Source of the DNA: Diphasiastrum complanatum
Taxonomy: Eukaryota > Streptophyta > Lycopodiopsida > Lycopodiales > Lycopodiaceae
Direction: 5' to 3'
Length of the DNA: 64,000 bases
Assembly (NCBI GenBank): GCA_029204225.1
Contig: CM055102.1
Span: forward strand, 4,951,520 to 5,015,519
Shown here one piece after another: positions 1 to 10,955 of the stretch. The first letter of the stretch is position 1. Every line of letters begins with the position of its first letter. The notes below the pieces were generated by a model. The model had not been told where the DNA came from, did no database searches, and saw only the letters and a program-made list of their open reading frames with translations. The position numbers and the translations under genes were made by a program.

Positions 1-1095
1 ATCATTGTATTTGAGAGTTGGCCCCCTTTCCCCGGCCCCCACCCCCATCCAAAGGTGTAGCATGGATGAGAAAGAAAGTTACATGATGATTTGTCTTCTC
101 CACTTGGATGATGTGGACTTGGCATGATGATCTGTCTTGGCATGATGATGTGGACTTGGCATGATGGTGTCTTCTACACCTTTGGTGGATGAGGGTGGGG
201 CCTTCCTTACACTCATTCACAATGAGGAAAACGCTCATCCCACATGCACCTGCACCACAATTCATTTATGAAGAAGACTTAGACCAACTTCAGATCTTGT
301 AGTTGTACGCTAGTACGATAAGTTCTTTTTGCACATCCAAGAACTATTTGAAAATAGTGAGATCTATTTGAAAAAACTTATCTAGGTGGGGTCCGTACAA
401 TAATGCATGAGATCTCTAGCAGAGCACCCAAGTTTAGCTCATGTAAAGGTGTGGGCTTGGCCCAATTCTATCTCACCACATGGAAAGATTTATTGAAGAG
501 AAGTCACCCCTATCTCTCGTTCAAATTTGTACTAACACGATATCTCACCATACACCCAAATGACTTCGTACGACAATCAATACACAAATTACAAAATTCA
601 CTCAAAAAGTTTGGTTTCACTACTCACACATGCCTCTGGAAGTTAAGATTGAGAGATTACGTAATTAAAGATGAATGATTAAGGCTTATCGTTGATTATA
701 TTCTATTGAGAAGATTTTGTCCATGCTAATATCACAGATGACATAAGGCCCAAACCTATGAGCAACGTCTCTAAGATGTAAAGTTCCTCCCCAACAGTGT
801 TGCAATTTGAATTTTAGGATTGTGCTTCATGCAATTTTGACAAGACCTTTTGAATAGAGTTAATGTCCATCATATGCCATGTGGTTACGAGACTTGGCTT
901 TCAAATCTTCCAATCTCAAGATATATCAAAATTTGGGTTGCAAAAGTCTTCTCCCAATTGTCAAGATAGAGCATCAAGTAATAAAAAAGTCAATTTTGTT
1001 GTTATATCATTCTAAGGTTAAGTGAACTTTTTAATATTGGATGAGAAAAATGATGGAAAGCCTCTGAGTGAGTGTAGTTCCAGTAAAATTTTGGT
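1..1095. other. No recognisable gene
   Basis: I find no protein family or RNA gene here. The only structure is a short run of imperfect direct repeats at about 95-170 built around the words gatgtggacttggcatgatg and tgatctgtcttggcatgatg. Open frames on either strand are short and low in complexity. Confidence 0.5.
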
Positions 1096-1099
1096 GACA

Positions 1100-2110
1100 A
1101 ACTGATGGGAGTTTCTCGAACGATTCGCAAAACTATTCTATCCACGATTAATTTCTATTTGAGAAGAATTCGCGAAAGATCAATCAGGCTCTATAACGGA
1201 ACAAGAAGAATTCGCGAAAAGATCAATCAGGCTCTGTAATGAAATGAAACGAAACTAGACAAAACAAAGCGAAGCTAGACGAAGCGAAGCAAAACTTGAA
1301 CGAGCTCTGACATTGATTTTTTTTTTTGTTAAAAGCGTAGTGATCGCAAAGCGAAGCGAAATGAAACACGAAGCGAAAACAATCACGAACAAAATCAGTT
1401 TGTGTGGAATTCATATATGATTGCTGGTCATTGTCGGCTATATCATTCCTACAATCCTCCAGAATGTAGACAAACACTTCTGATTTATGTTATAGATTAA
1501 TACAACATTCAACAAAATTGAACCAGTGTGCGGAATTGAATAAACAAGTAAATGAGATACACGAATAATAGCAGACAAAAATTCATTCGAGATCATACAA
1601 TCATTCAGAATAATATGTGCATCAGCTACAACATTATCTATTGATCCTCTTGATTTCAAGCACTGTGTGACAGATCCACACAGTGCATTGGAGTGAGAGA
1701 AATACAATTCTCCCACGAATAGCATCTCGCCTACTAGCGGACTTCTGGATTTACTGATCCTCTTACAAAATTGTCTCGCTCACAGGTGGACATGTATTAT
1801 GTATATTTTTGTCTATCTATTTTATGCATCAAGCAGAATGTATATTGTTTGCAAACTTTTTCATGCCGCGTCGAGTAACTTCCCTGATCAAACAAATTAA
1901 ACATCTATAAATAATCATGGATTACAAGAGTGGCGAATTAGCCACGTCCTAAAGCACTTCTGCTGATGTCACGATATCATATCAAATATTTGTACCTCAT
2001 GGTACTTGGTTGATCTTCTTGGTCCTTTGTAGAGCACGAATGATTTTGGGTCGCGAACAATTTCTTGTCGTATGTCGCGAAATTGTTCGCAAACATTTTT
2101 GCTTCGTGTG
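1100..2110 (-). repeat. Probable 3' LTR region of copia C8
   Basis: This non-coding stretch lies just downstream, in minus-strand sense, of the copia RNase H end at 2190, where a 3' LTR belongs. It is rich in cgaagcgaa and cgcgaa words. A 40-odd-bp segment containing aattcgcgaaagatcaatca is duplicated in tandem at about 1160-1195 and 1205-1240. The LTR ends could not be fixed because no second copy of this LTR is present. The assignment rests on position and is an inference. Confidence 0.4.
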
Positions 2111-2189
2111 TCTTTTCTGTCAAATTTAGGTTGAAAGCTAGCAAAGCTTTGGCAATTGAAACGTTTTATTTCTTCAGCTCTCTCTCAAA

Positions 2190-3790
2190 TCATGATAGCT
2201 TGAAGACTCCAAGACTGCTCGTCTGTTTCTCGAACAGACCTTTGTCTAAGGCCTTTGTGAAAATATCAGCAACCATCTCTTTCGTTCCAATGAAAGTAGT
2301 CTGTAGCATCTTCTTCCCGATCAGATCCCTTATCAAATGGTACTTGATTGAAGTGGGTTTCGTCCTTGAGTGAAACACATGTTCCTTTGTCAGATGTATT
2401 GCAGACGTATTGTCCATCTGCAAAATCAGAGGTTCATTCCTTGTTTCGCCTAGTTCATCAAGGAACTGCTTGAGCCAAATGATTTCATTGGCCATCTTAG
2501 CTGCTACAATGTACTCTGCTTCTCAGGATGACTGAGCCACAATGGTCTATTTCTTGCTGACCCAGAGAATTGTTGCTCCTGACACGATGGTGCATCCTCC
2601 TGAGATGCTTTTGCAGTCATCCTTGAGAGATGCCCAGCTAGCATTACTGTAGAAAAGCATCTAGAACCCTGCATTAAGAGAATAACACAATCCAAAATCC
2701 TTTGTTAATTGAAGGTATTGCAAAATTCATTTTGCAATCTTCCAATGAGTCGAGCCTGAATTCGTAATGAATTGGCTCATCCTGAACACGGCATAAGCAA
2801 TGTCAGGACGTGTGTTATCTGCAAGGTATATCAGAGATCCGATCAACTTTCTGTATGGTGTATGCTACATCAATTCTCTTTCTTCTTCAATCTTTGGACA
2901 ATCCTCACTCGTCAGGACTGTTCTTGCAAGCATTGGAGTGTTTGCTCCTTTGCAATTTAGCATCTCGAAATCTTCTAAAATCTTCTGGATATATCTGGAC
3001 TGATGAAGTTACAATTTACCTCCCTCATAGTCCCTGTCAATCTGTAAGCCAAGATAACATTTGGCTTCTCCCAAGTCTGCAATCTTAAAATGTTTCGAAA
3101 CATCATACTTCACCTCAGCAATAAGCTCCTCACTTTTCTGCCCAATTCACAAACTCTGTGAACTTGCTTCTGATTTATTGTGAATGAGGTAGAATCTGGC
3201 AAACTTACTATAATCATCAATAAAAGTAATATAATATTTCGAGCCTCCTACTGAGATCATGTTAAAAGGTCCACAGATGTCAGAATGTACTAGCTCCAAA
3301 ATCTTGGTCATTCTTTAGGAGTCCTTGACAAAAGGAGTATGTGACATCTTACCCTTCAAACATGCATCACAGGTCATCGAACTGGTTGCATTCAAGATGA
3401 TCACCCCTGTGATTACTCCATGATGGCTTTCTTGATATAGTGTCATCAAATTCATATGGCATAGTCTCCTGTGCCATAGAGTATCTGGTAGATCATCATG
3501 AGTCTGGTGCACTTGATCTGCACGTAGGCATACATTCATGTGATACAAGTTGCCTTTTCTTCTACCTTGAGTGATTAATGTACTGGTACTTGCATCACCA
3601 ACATTGCATGTTTTGTCTGAGAACGTTGCATGCATCCCTGCATCAGCTATTCTTGCCACTGATAGCAAGTCCTGCTACAGTATAGGCACAAACAAAACAT
3701 CTTTGAGTCATCTGTCTCTGCCATTAGTGTTGAGCCATAGTGAACCAATACCAACTCTAGCTCACTTCTTTAGAGTTGATTAGAGATTGC
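2190..3790 (-). pseudogene. Ty1/copia C8 pol remnant (PR end, GAG-pre-integrase, IN start, RT, RNase H)
   Basis: Reading the minus strand from 3790 downward gives the end of a protease linker (DLLSVARIADAG), then a GAG-pre-integrase zinc finger with WHRRLCHMN and CDACLKGK, then the start of the integrase core (ILELVHSDICGP, about 3300). The frame then jumps within about 120 codons to the middle of the reverse transcriptase (LGEAKCYLGLQIDRD, PYRKLIGSLIYLADNTRPD). It finishes with RNase H (SGATILWVSKK, EAEYIVAAK, VFHSRTKPTSIKYHLIRD, VADIFTKALDKG). Most of the integrase core and the N-terminal half of RT, including the YVDD site, are missing, so this copy cannot move by itself. At least six in-frame stops are seen between 2500 and 3100. 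The family assignment is firm; the exact ends are not. Confidence 0.88.
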
Positions 3791-4427
3791 TATTGTGCTT
3801 ACTGCTTATCAGCATTGCGCTTAATTCAGACTTATTTTAGCCGCTCAGAGATAGCTTAGAGTATGTGGCTTTGATCCACAAACTTGTTGTACTCATTTAC
3901 ATTTGTTTCATTTTCATACTAAATCAATACTATCTTCTTATTGCGTTCAGCTTCATCTCATAATGTATGTGTTTCTATAGTTCATCATGACTAATGCTTT
4001 ATTGAAATGAAGATATGTACATTTGTAGGGACTCGAGTTGGTCCCTTTTTATAATAGAGAGGAGGACCCTGGCCTCTGAATCCTATTGGTCCATTTCTGC
4101 CTCCCTAATTATTCAAATTTAAAAAAGAGTGGGAACCATCCAAATTGGAGGGAAACCCAATTTTATTCACTAAGTTGACATTTAGGCCCTGCAACATTAA
4201 AAGTCCCGCAAAAAGGCCTAAAGTCTTTTTATTGACTTTCAACTAATCAAATCTCTATGTGATTATTGGGTTGGACTTACACACGCAGGATGCCAAATCC
4301 CTCTAACTTATTAACTAGGGTTAGAATTGCCTTGGATTTCGCAAACCCTCCAGCAGTATCTCCCACCAAAACTGGTGGCGATCCCACGACACTTGCGAGA
4401 TGCAGTTACTGTGGGCTTTTATTTGCT
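3791..4427 (-). repeat. LTR-like non-coding region between C8 and G1a
   Basis: This is non-coding on both strands. In minus-strand sense it contains a TATA-like box (tctctattataaaaaggga, about 4041-4059) followed by A-rich sequence, which is what a U3/R boundary looks like. It could be the 3' LTR of G1a, whose last ORF stops at 4428, or the 5' LTR of C8, whose coding begins at 3790. No second copy is present to decide. Confidence 0.35.
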
Positions 4428-5168
4428 TCATGTCAAATTTTTATTAGATGATACTGCACCTTCTCCATGAAATCGAGTTGGGCAGTGTTGAAATCTAAAT
4501 TGTGCAGCAAAAAACAACGGTGCACTCTGGCAATCTACTTTGAAGTTGTCGAGGATGTGAATTGAGATCCCTAGGAGCCTCCCATCATTTTGGCACAGAA
4601 ATACAATCGAGCCACCGACAACTGATCCTTAATGCTCTCTGAGGCCATTGGCTTGATCGAATGCCAAAGGAGGAAGACAATCATCCCATCTCGTTGCCAC
4701 GGATGCCAACAGAGTCAAGTCTTTTGGCAAAAGTGTCGATTGCCTCACTGTCGGATCGGGAGAGTGTATATACTCCCGCTGGTATGCTTGTAGTGCTCGA
4801 TGGAAATCCCTTAAAATTTTCCAACTATAAGATTGGTGGATGATTGGCCAGTTTGGCATATGGATAGTAATTTTGTCCATGGCCAATCCCAAATCCTTCC
4901 ACTTATTCTTGTGTGGCATTGGTACATAATATGGATCTACGTGCAATTGGCGAGGGCTGGCCACATAACTCCTGATAGATTTTAGAGTTTTCTCAAAAAT
5001 TGTAACTCTCCAAGCTGACTACTCTCCAAATGTGGGTATCTTATCCCATTCCTTGCCGGCCTCTATTTCAGAGGTCTTAAACTTGAGGACCCAACCACCA
5101 CACGAGAACTCATTAGGATGTTGCGCTAAAAAGCTCTGGATCTGGTCCTCGACGCTGATTGGTCTTCT
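4428..5168 (-). pseudogene. ORF-X C-terminal segment joined to the truncated G1a integrase
   Basis: In the minus strand the integrase frame stops being integrase at about 5168. After RYIIIA it runs straight into RRPISVEDQIQSFL and then a domain of about 240 codons with GGWVLKFKTSEIEAGKEWDK, SYVASPRQLHVDPYYVPM and LRDFHRALQAYQREY. The same sequence ends the window at 63770-64000, and a diverged version of its first part is at about 37.7 kb. One TAG sits in this segment at about 5015 and one TAA at about 4627; coding-like sequence continues past the TAA to a TGA at 4428. The function is unknown and I do not recognise the fold. Three related copies in the window show it is a transmitted part of the G1 family. 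Confidence 0.7.
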
Positions 5169-6058
5169 TGCTATGATAATGTATCGGGACTAAGATCCTC
5201 GCGTGGCAAGATGAATAGGACCAACATAATCCAGTCCCCATTTTTCAAATGGTGCTTGCGATGAAACCAGATGTAAGGGTTTATAGTTTTGTCTAGTAGG
5301 CCCTCGTGCTCGCTGGCAAACATCACATGTCTGAGTATAATTTTTTGTGTCGTTATGAAGCGTAGGCCACCAACAACCTAATTGCAAAAGTTTGCAAACA
5401 GTAATATCTATAGGGAAGTGTCATCCGCCCATGCCATCATGTGAAAACGTGATTAAATATGGTATTTCATGCAGTAAAACACATCTACGTAGAATATTGT
5501 CTGATCCACGACAATACAACTGTCCTGCGATCAATTGATAAGGCTGAGCCTTATGAGTCAATTGTCTCTTCTGTACTTTTGTCAAAGAGTCATTCGGTTG
5601 TCCTAGCATCAGGTAATTAACAATATCCGTTGCCCACTCAGGTACTGCTTCTACATAGAATAATGCAGTGTCTGGTAATTCATCATCCACCTTAGTATTA
5701 ACTCGTGTGGATTCAGTTCACGAAACAAGGTCAGGTAGATAATGCTGCTTCCCCTTTTGAACCACAATTCGAAAGTCAAATTCAGTCAATAACAGTAACC
5801 ATCTTGCAATATGCCCAGTATTGCATGTCTTGTTTATCAAGTAAAGTAACGGCTGGTGATCCGTATAAAATGAAATGTGCATTTCCATAAGGTAATGACA
5901 AAATTTTCGTACAAAAAAAATCATGGCTAACGCTTCACGTTCTGTTGTTGAATAGTTCTTCTCCGGATCTGTAAGGTGTCTACTTGCAAATCATATTGGA
6001 TAGTCCTTCTTATAGTCACCTGGCTGTATCAAAACTGATCCAATTGCATTAAGTTGTG
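5169..6058 (-). pseudogene. G1a gypsy RNase H and integrase zinc-binding domain
   Basis: In minus-strand order: the RNase H start (AIGSVLIQPGDYKKDYPI), its core (FYTDHQPLLYLINKT, RWLLLLTEFDFRIVVQKGKQ), a linker with LYCRGSDNILRRCVLLHE, the HHCC integrase zinc finger (WWPTLHNDTKNYTQTCDVCQRARG) and the first strand of the integrase core (FEKWGLDYVGPIHLA), where the first catalytic Asp is still present. The frame then changes to ORF-X at 5168, so the rest of the integrase is deleted. Stops interrupt it at several places. This is the pol 3' half of a non-chromoviral gypsy element. Confidence 0.85.
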
Positions 6059-6850
6059 ATCCAACTTGTACAATCTTTTCTGGTTCTCCTGGTTCAGCAA
6101 GATTCATAGCCTGTGTCCTAGCTGGGCCATCGTAAACATCTTTCAATTCTGACATCTATTCTTTGGGTTCACAATGTGCTTTGGGTAATATGATAACCAC
6201 ATCATCCAGTGTATAATGTTTAAAATGTTTAGGCATATCATGTTGGACTACATCTGCTTGTTCTTTGTCAAAAGGACTTGTCTTGGATCTTCGCTTAGCC
6301 TTCTTAGCAGGAATTGATCGTGGAGGTGATGACTTCTAAGAAGATAAACTCTTCTTCAAAGGTGAAGACTTGGTAGACGATGACGTCTTGCTAGAACTCT
6401 AACTTGTAGAATCATCCTTAGCTTTTCCTTTGCCTTTATCCAGTAAGCGTGGCACATTTTTTGAATCAATATTTTGAGGAGAATTTTCCCATTTCAGGAC
6501 CGTATTATAATGTTGCTTGGCTTGTTTCTTCGTCATTGACCCTGTGATCCTATCTTCCTTCGATATAATTGCTTTTTGCGATTTTATTGTTGTTCATTAG
6601 AAATATTATGCACTCCAAATCTTGTCAGATCCATATGATTTAAAATCTGCTCATCAGTAAGTTCTGCATTATCATCATAAGTCAAGGCAAGACTCACAGG
6701 AATGAGTTCATCTTCAAACGGATCTAGTATAGGTTCCGTTGATATCCAAGCTACATTCAACACATTCAATGAAAAAGTGATCGGCGTATCCAAGGTTCGA
6801 TCCAATAATAAGATCTCGCTCAAATCTGACTGATTATCTTGTTGACACAT
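6059..6850 (-). pseudogene. G1a linker between protease and RT; RT deleted
   Basis: This matches the G1b region 26978-27785 in the opposite orientation: LLDRTLDTPITFSLNVLNVA, HALTYDD-like and ILNHMDLTRFGVHNI, then a basic, Ser/Lys-rich stretch and a Pro-rich linker. At about 6058 the match to G1b breaks off at the codons for QVGSQLN and resumes 1.03 kb further on in G1b terms, at AIGSVL. The whole polymerase domain is therefore missing. Frameshifts and stops are present in the Lys/Ser-rich part. Confidence 0.8.
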
Positions 6851-7471
6851 ATATCCTGCTGTATAGTCAATCGTTACAAGAGCTTCCAGTTGATAGTATC
6901 GGTTTGAGAATCGTAATGAACTCCCAAATTTTTCTCTGGTCGATCACAAGTATGATCCGTTGTTGATGAATCATCATCCTCTTTTTGAACCACTGGTTTG
7001 ATAGTCCAAGTTGCAGGATCAACTTGACTGCACGTTCATGATTTTTAAAAGTGATTTTCTCGGTACCCCTGTTATGAATTACTTGCGCAACTCGTAACCA
7101 TGGGCGTCCTAATAGGACTTGGTAGACATTTGGAGTCCATTACTACAAAAATAATGACGAACTATACTCCGACAATTCTGACAGGTATATCTTCAACCAT
7201 TCCTCTCGGACGAATTGTCGTTTGGTCAGCTAGCTTAATGGCAAAAGTCACAGGTTTTATCTTTGTAAGGCCCCATTTTGCACATAGCTTTGTAGAAATC
7301 AGGTTAACTCCCGAACCACCATCTATCATAGGTGCTTCATTAGGAAATTGTTTATGATGTATCGGCAGAGTGATATTTTTTTGTTCACTTCTCCAAGCTG
7401 CTCCGACATGGAGTACTTCATTAGATTCTTCAAATTTAGCACAAAAAAGTGGCTCCTGATGGACTATTGGT
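6851..7471 (-). pseudogene. G1a retropepsin-like protease region
   Basis: In minus-strand sense the sequence encodes MIDGGSGVNLISTKLCAKWG followed by a region ending RPRGMVEDIPVRI and, after a change of frame, PSGNPRVAN-type protease tail. The Asp-Gly-Gly-Ser core is the form of the retropepsin active site found in several Tat/Ogre-like plant gypsy elements, in place of DTG or DSG. The same motif appears in G1d (62320) and, mutated to DVDS, in G1b (26490). The copy is interrupted and cannot be functional. Confidence 0.7.
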
Positions 7472-8455
7472 TCAACTTGAGTTAACTTTTGTGCTAAAAC
7501 TTCTTTTGCTTGGCACCAACTTCGAGAACTCTCCCAACGAAATATTGATCTTACTAGACAAAATATTCATGAGCAGTTCTATTTGCGGTGCTTGTAGTTC
7601 AGTCATCTTAAAGGGTTCTTCATGATGATGCAATTGAACATTCATATTTGTATGTGAATTTTTCATTGACTGCAATGGTGAAGAACGAACTTCGGTTGTT
7701 GCTCTAGCAACTTCAAGCTCCTCTTCTTCTTGCAGATGTTTAATCCACTGCCTCATATCTTGATATCTTCTTTTTTCTATATGAAGATTTGGATAGACTC
7801 TAGATGTTGTTGGTATATCAGTTAATGGTATAGAATCAGCAGGTACTGGATCTACTACCGGTTCTTTTTGCTTCTGTGCTCTGGTGACCACCATCAAGGG
7901 TACACTTGGTTTATTCTAAGCTACTGGTCTTTGCTTGATTGTTATCAAATTTACAGGAGCTGTAGTCGGTGGTGGCTTCGGTTTTGTTGGACACTCCTTA
8001 TAGCAATGCCCATAACCACAGTCACGACAGAATGGTGCAAATTTTTTCTTTATTTGGACATTCTGCAACTCTGTGATTTTCTCCACATGCAAAGCATCCA
8101 AGTGGTGCTATGGTCCAGTTTCGAGATGCTTGTTGTTGTGTGGCAACATAAATAGCATATTGGTCTAAAGATCGACCTTCTTGATCATTACCATAGTTCC
8201 ATTGCTCGGCACTTCTGTAAGGTTTTGGTTCCATCAAATAGGTAGGAGGAGTGGGGTGCTTTGGTGAGGCAAGTAAGGCTAATCGTTCCGGGTATCCAAG
8301 AGCAGATTGTCGAGGTCTAGCTACCAGATTTCCTCCATAATGTGGTTCTCAATATCCCATCTGGGCATACCGTTGCTGAATTATCCAAGGATTGAAGTTG
8401 CAAAAAGCAGTCTCATGATCAGGTGAATTACACAAATAGCATGCCAATCGCGTTT
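7472..8455 (-). pseudogene. G1a gag 3' half with variant zinc knuckles
   Basis: The minus strand encodes the second and third zinc knuckles of the G1 Gag (CFACGENHRVAEC at about 8110 and CRDCGYGHCYKEC at about 8020), a Pro-rich linker, then MVVTRAQKQKEPVVDP and a 110-codon stretch to SLGEFSKLVPSK. Both knuckles read CX2CX3HX4C, one residue shorter than the usual CX2CX4HX4C. A frame change lies between the second and third knuckle. The segment starts abruptly at 8455, where the upstream half of gag appears on the other strand. Confidence 0.82.
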
Positions 8456-9290
8456 TCAGATCATTCTATTTATAGTAAATTACTATTTCTGAATTTGACA
8501 AACATTCATCCTATCTAGATCATAGAAAATCTTTATTTTTACCCTCACCAAACTACAGAAACTATGTTTTTGTGTGCCAAAAACCTTCGCCAATCCTACC
8601 CTAGTTTTATATGTGTCAGATTCTGAGTCTGAGACTTCGGTGAAGGTTATTTCCATAGAATTTGTCAGAAAAACTTGATTAGAGAGTTTTTTTTTTTAAA
8701 AATAGCACTGTTGAATCTTCGTTGATTGAATCTTCACCTAAGGAACCTTCGCCAATTTTATTTTTAGGTTCTAATTTTCCAGATCAAGTACCTGTCAAAT
8801 TTTGGGTCAAATCTGATACAGTCTGATTTTGATTCTGAGAAATTTTTCATTTTTGAAAAGTATCGATTGGTTGAATTTCGGAATCTTTTTCGCGATATAG
8901 GAATTTGATTTTTGTCAAGTGGAAGAGATCTAGCAAATCTGATTTGAGATCATTTTGATTGAAAATCTAGATCCAACCTCATTGTCTCCTTGATTTAATT
9001 TGTAAATATGGCTGCCCTTGGAGGTGCTCCTCAGGAAGTCAATCCAATCATTGTTAGAAGAGCACCTCGTTTGGATCTACCCAATTACAATGGATTAACA
9101 GATCCAGTTAGATTTCTTCAGATCTATTCTGAATCTTGTGAAGTCTATGGCAAAACTTTTTTTCAGGATAAACTTAAGCTTTTTCCTATGGCCCTAATAG
9201 GCATAGCACAAGATTGGTACTATAATCAAGATGAAACTGAACGTACAGATTGGGAGACTGTTAAACAAGTGCAAGTGTCTTGCGGAGGCC
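8456..9290 (+). pseudogene. Inverted 5' leader and gag N-terminus of G1
   Basis: From 8456 the plus strand is the G1 leader: it matches 59925-60370 and 24535-24790 closely (tttgtgtgccaaaaacctt, tcagattctgagtctgagac). It continues into the gag start ATG at 9008. The encoded protein (IIVRRAPRLDLPNYNGLTDP, ESCEVYGKTFFQDKLKLF, DWYYNQDETERTDW) is the N-terminal Gag domain and is the cleanest version of it in the window. The match ends near 9275. The strand is opposite to G1a on its left, so this is an inverted fragment. Confidence 0.8.
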
Positions 9291-9473
9291 AACTACCACC
9301 TACAATGGTTGATCATCCAAAAGAAGATCTAAGAAGCAAGCGAAGCAGCTAGAAGACATAAAAAGAAATAAAGCAAGAAGATGAGGAGAAAAGAAAAAAA
9401 CTTAAGCAACAAATGAGTCAGATCAATCTTGATCAAAAGAAACTCTCTGGAGCAATGATAGTTGAATCCCCTT
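9291..9473. other. Junction sequence between G1 and copia C3
   Basis: This A-rich stretch has no family match that I can see. In one plus-strand frame it encodes Lys/Gln-rich residues (KQAKQLEDIKRNKARR) like a coiled coil, but it is too short to name. C3 gag begins on the minus strand at its right edge. Confidence 0.3.
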
Positions 9474-10583
9474 CTATAAAGCCGAAGAGTTTTCTAGATT
9501 CATGCATTTTGAGGATTCTAGATACAAAGAGATGGTGCCAACACCATCTATCCTACACTCTTCATCATTTGCAGTAAAGACAAATTTTTTAGCATCATTG
9601 AATGAGTGTAAGGTTGAGAAAAAGTCCTTTTCACAATACATGTGGGAGCTAGCCCCACTGTCGATCCACCAATTGTCTCTTGAATTGCTATTGCTTGTTG
9701 GTGAGGATGTAGATGCCATCAAGAATACATCTACTTCATCCTCCTCCTCCTCCTTTGCAAGGTTTCCTTGTTTGTCCTCCTCCACTTGTGCTCTTAGCCT
9801 CTTGTAGCATTCAGATGCATAATGCCCCTTCTTTCCACAAAAGAAGCATTTTTGCTTTGACTTGTCCTTTGAACTTGATGCATCATCCTCTTCTTTGGCC
9901 TCCTTTGGATGCTTCTTCTTTCCATTGGTCTTCTTTTTGCCCTTGAATGAGAAATTGTCTTTCTCATCACCAACCTGCAAAGACAAGGAACTCATCCTAG
10001 ATTTTGCATGGAGCATCCTACACTCTTCAGCCACTAATACACTGTGAAGTTTTTCTATAGTTGGCAAAGTGTCTTGGATGGCAAAACTTTGGACCAAATT
10101 TGCAAAGTCATCTCCTAGACCATTAAGGACAATTTGTACAAGCTCTTCATCATGAATCTTCTCTCCAATGGAAGCCAACTCCCTATTTAGAGACTTGATT
10201 CTGAGTACATAATCTTGTGCACTCTCCTCACTTCTCCTCATGCTTTGCAAAATTTGATTTCTAAGCATAAGAACTCTAGAAGTGTTGCTAGACTCATAGA
10301 TTGATTTCAAAGACTCCCAAGCCTCTTTAGCATTAGTACAAGCTGATACTTCTCTCAACAAATCATTGCTCACATTCATCTTCACACAATGAAGTGCAAG
10401 TCTAGATCTCTTCTTGTATCTAGCTAACTCCTGTGCACCTAGAGGTTCATCTTCATCTTCAATCAAGAACTCATAAAGGTCTTGGAGCACTAAGAGTGAC
10501 TCCATTCTAACCTTCCAAATAGCATAATTTGTAGAATTCAACCTCTCACTAGCTTGTAGAAGGTATGCTCCAGCAGATCCCAT
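9474..10583 (-). CDS. Copia C3 Gag, intact frame, ending in the protease motif
   Basis: This is an uninterrupted frame of about 369 codons. I place the start at ATG 10583, giving MGSAGAYLLQASERLNSTNY; the frame is open for 8 more codons upstream. The first 200 residues are a DUF4219/UBN2-type copia Gag (NYAIWKVRMESLLVLQDLYE, AKEAWESLKSIYESSNTSRV, VLNGLGDDFANLVQS). A basic linker then leads to one canonical zinc knuckle (CFFCGKKGHYASEC, CX2CX4HX4C). After an acidic stretch comes the aspartic protease site DSGASSHMYCEKDF. The frame ends at 9474 soon after the protease motif because the element is broken there, so integrase and RT are absent. Gag packages the element RNA; this copy could still make a Gag-like protein if transcribed. 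Confidence 0.9.
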   Translation of the reverse strand: MGSAGAYLLQASERLNSTNYAIWKVRMESLLVLQDLYEFLIEDEDEPLGAQELARYKKRSRLALHCVKMNVSNDLLREVSACTNAKEAWESLKSIYESSNTSRVLMLRNQILQSMRRSEESAQDYVLRIKSLNRELASIGEKIHDEELVQIVLNGLGDDFANLVQSFAIQDTLPTIEKLHSVLVAEECRMLHAKSRMSSLSLQVGDEKDNFSFKGKKKTNGKKKHPKEAKEEDDASSSKDKSKQKCFFCGKKGHYASECYKRLRAQVEEDKQGNLAKEEEEDEVDVFLMASTSSPTSNSNSRDNWWIDSGASSHMYCEKDFFSTLHSFNDAKKFVFTANDEECRIDGVGTISLYLESSKCMNLENSSAL

Positions 10584-10606
10584 CTTACTAGTGACTTCTA
10601 CAAACA

Positions 10607-10955
10607 AGAAATAGATTTGATTGACTTGAAACTCACAAAGGTCTCACACTTGCAGTGTTTCACTCTAATTTGATTTCTAATTCAAAAAATGGACTTATAA
10701 TCATAGTTCTATCACTCCCTCACAAAGCTGGAATGAAGATAAGATGAAGTGAAAACTACTTTCAAACAAATCTTGCCAAGAAATGGATTTGATTGTCTCT
10801 AGAAACTCACTAAGGTCTCTCTCTTGTAGTTTTTCACTCAAATTAGATTTCTAATCCAACAAATGGACTTATAATCTCAGTTCTAGCACTCCCTCACAAA
10901 GTTGGAATGAAGATAAGATGATGTGAAATCTACTTACAATCAAATCTTGCCAAAT
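10607..10955 (-). repeat. Tandem duplication in the C3 5' leader
   Basis: Two units of about 171 and 175 bp lie head to tail (about 10607-10777 and 10778-10955). Both begin with agaaat(a/g)gatttgattg and share cactccctcacaaag(c/t)tggaatgaagataagatga and caaatcttgcc. They sit between the primer binding site and gag, so they belong to the untranslated leader. About one position in ten differs, so the duplication is not new. Confidence 0.8.

Noticed and set aside
9502-10047. Plus-strand Ser/Pro-rich frames
   Set aside because: Antisense shadows of the intact copia C3 Gag.
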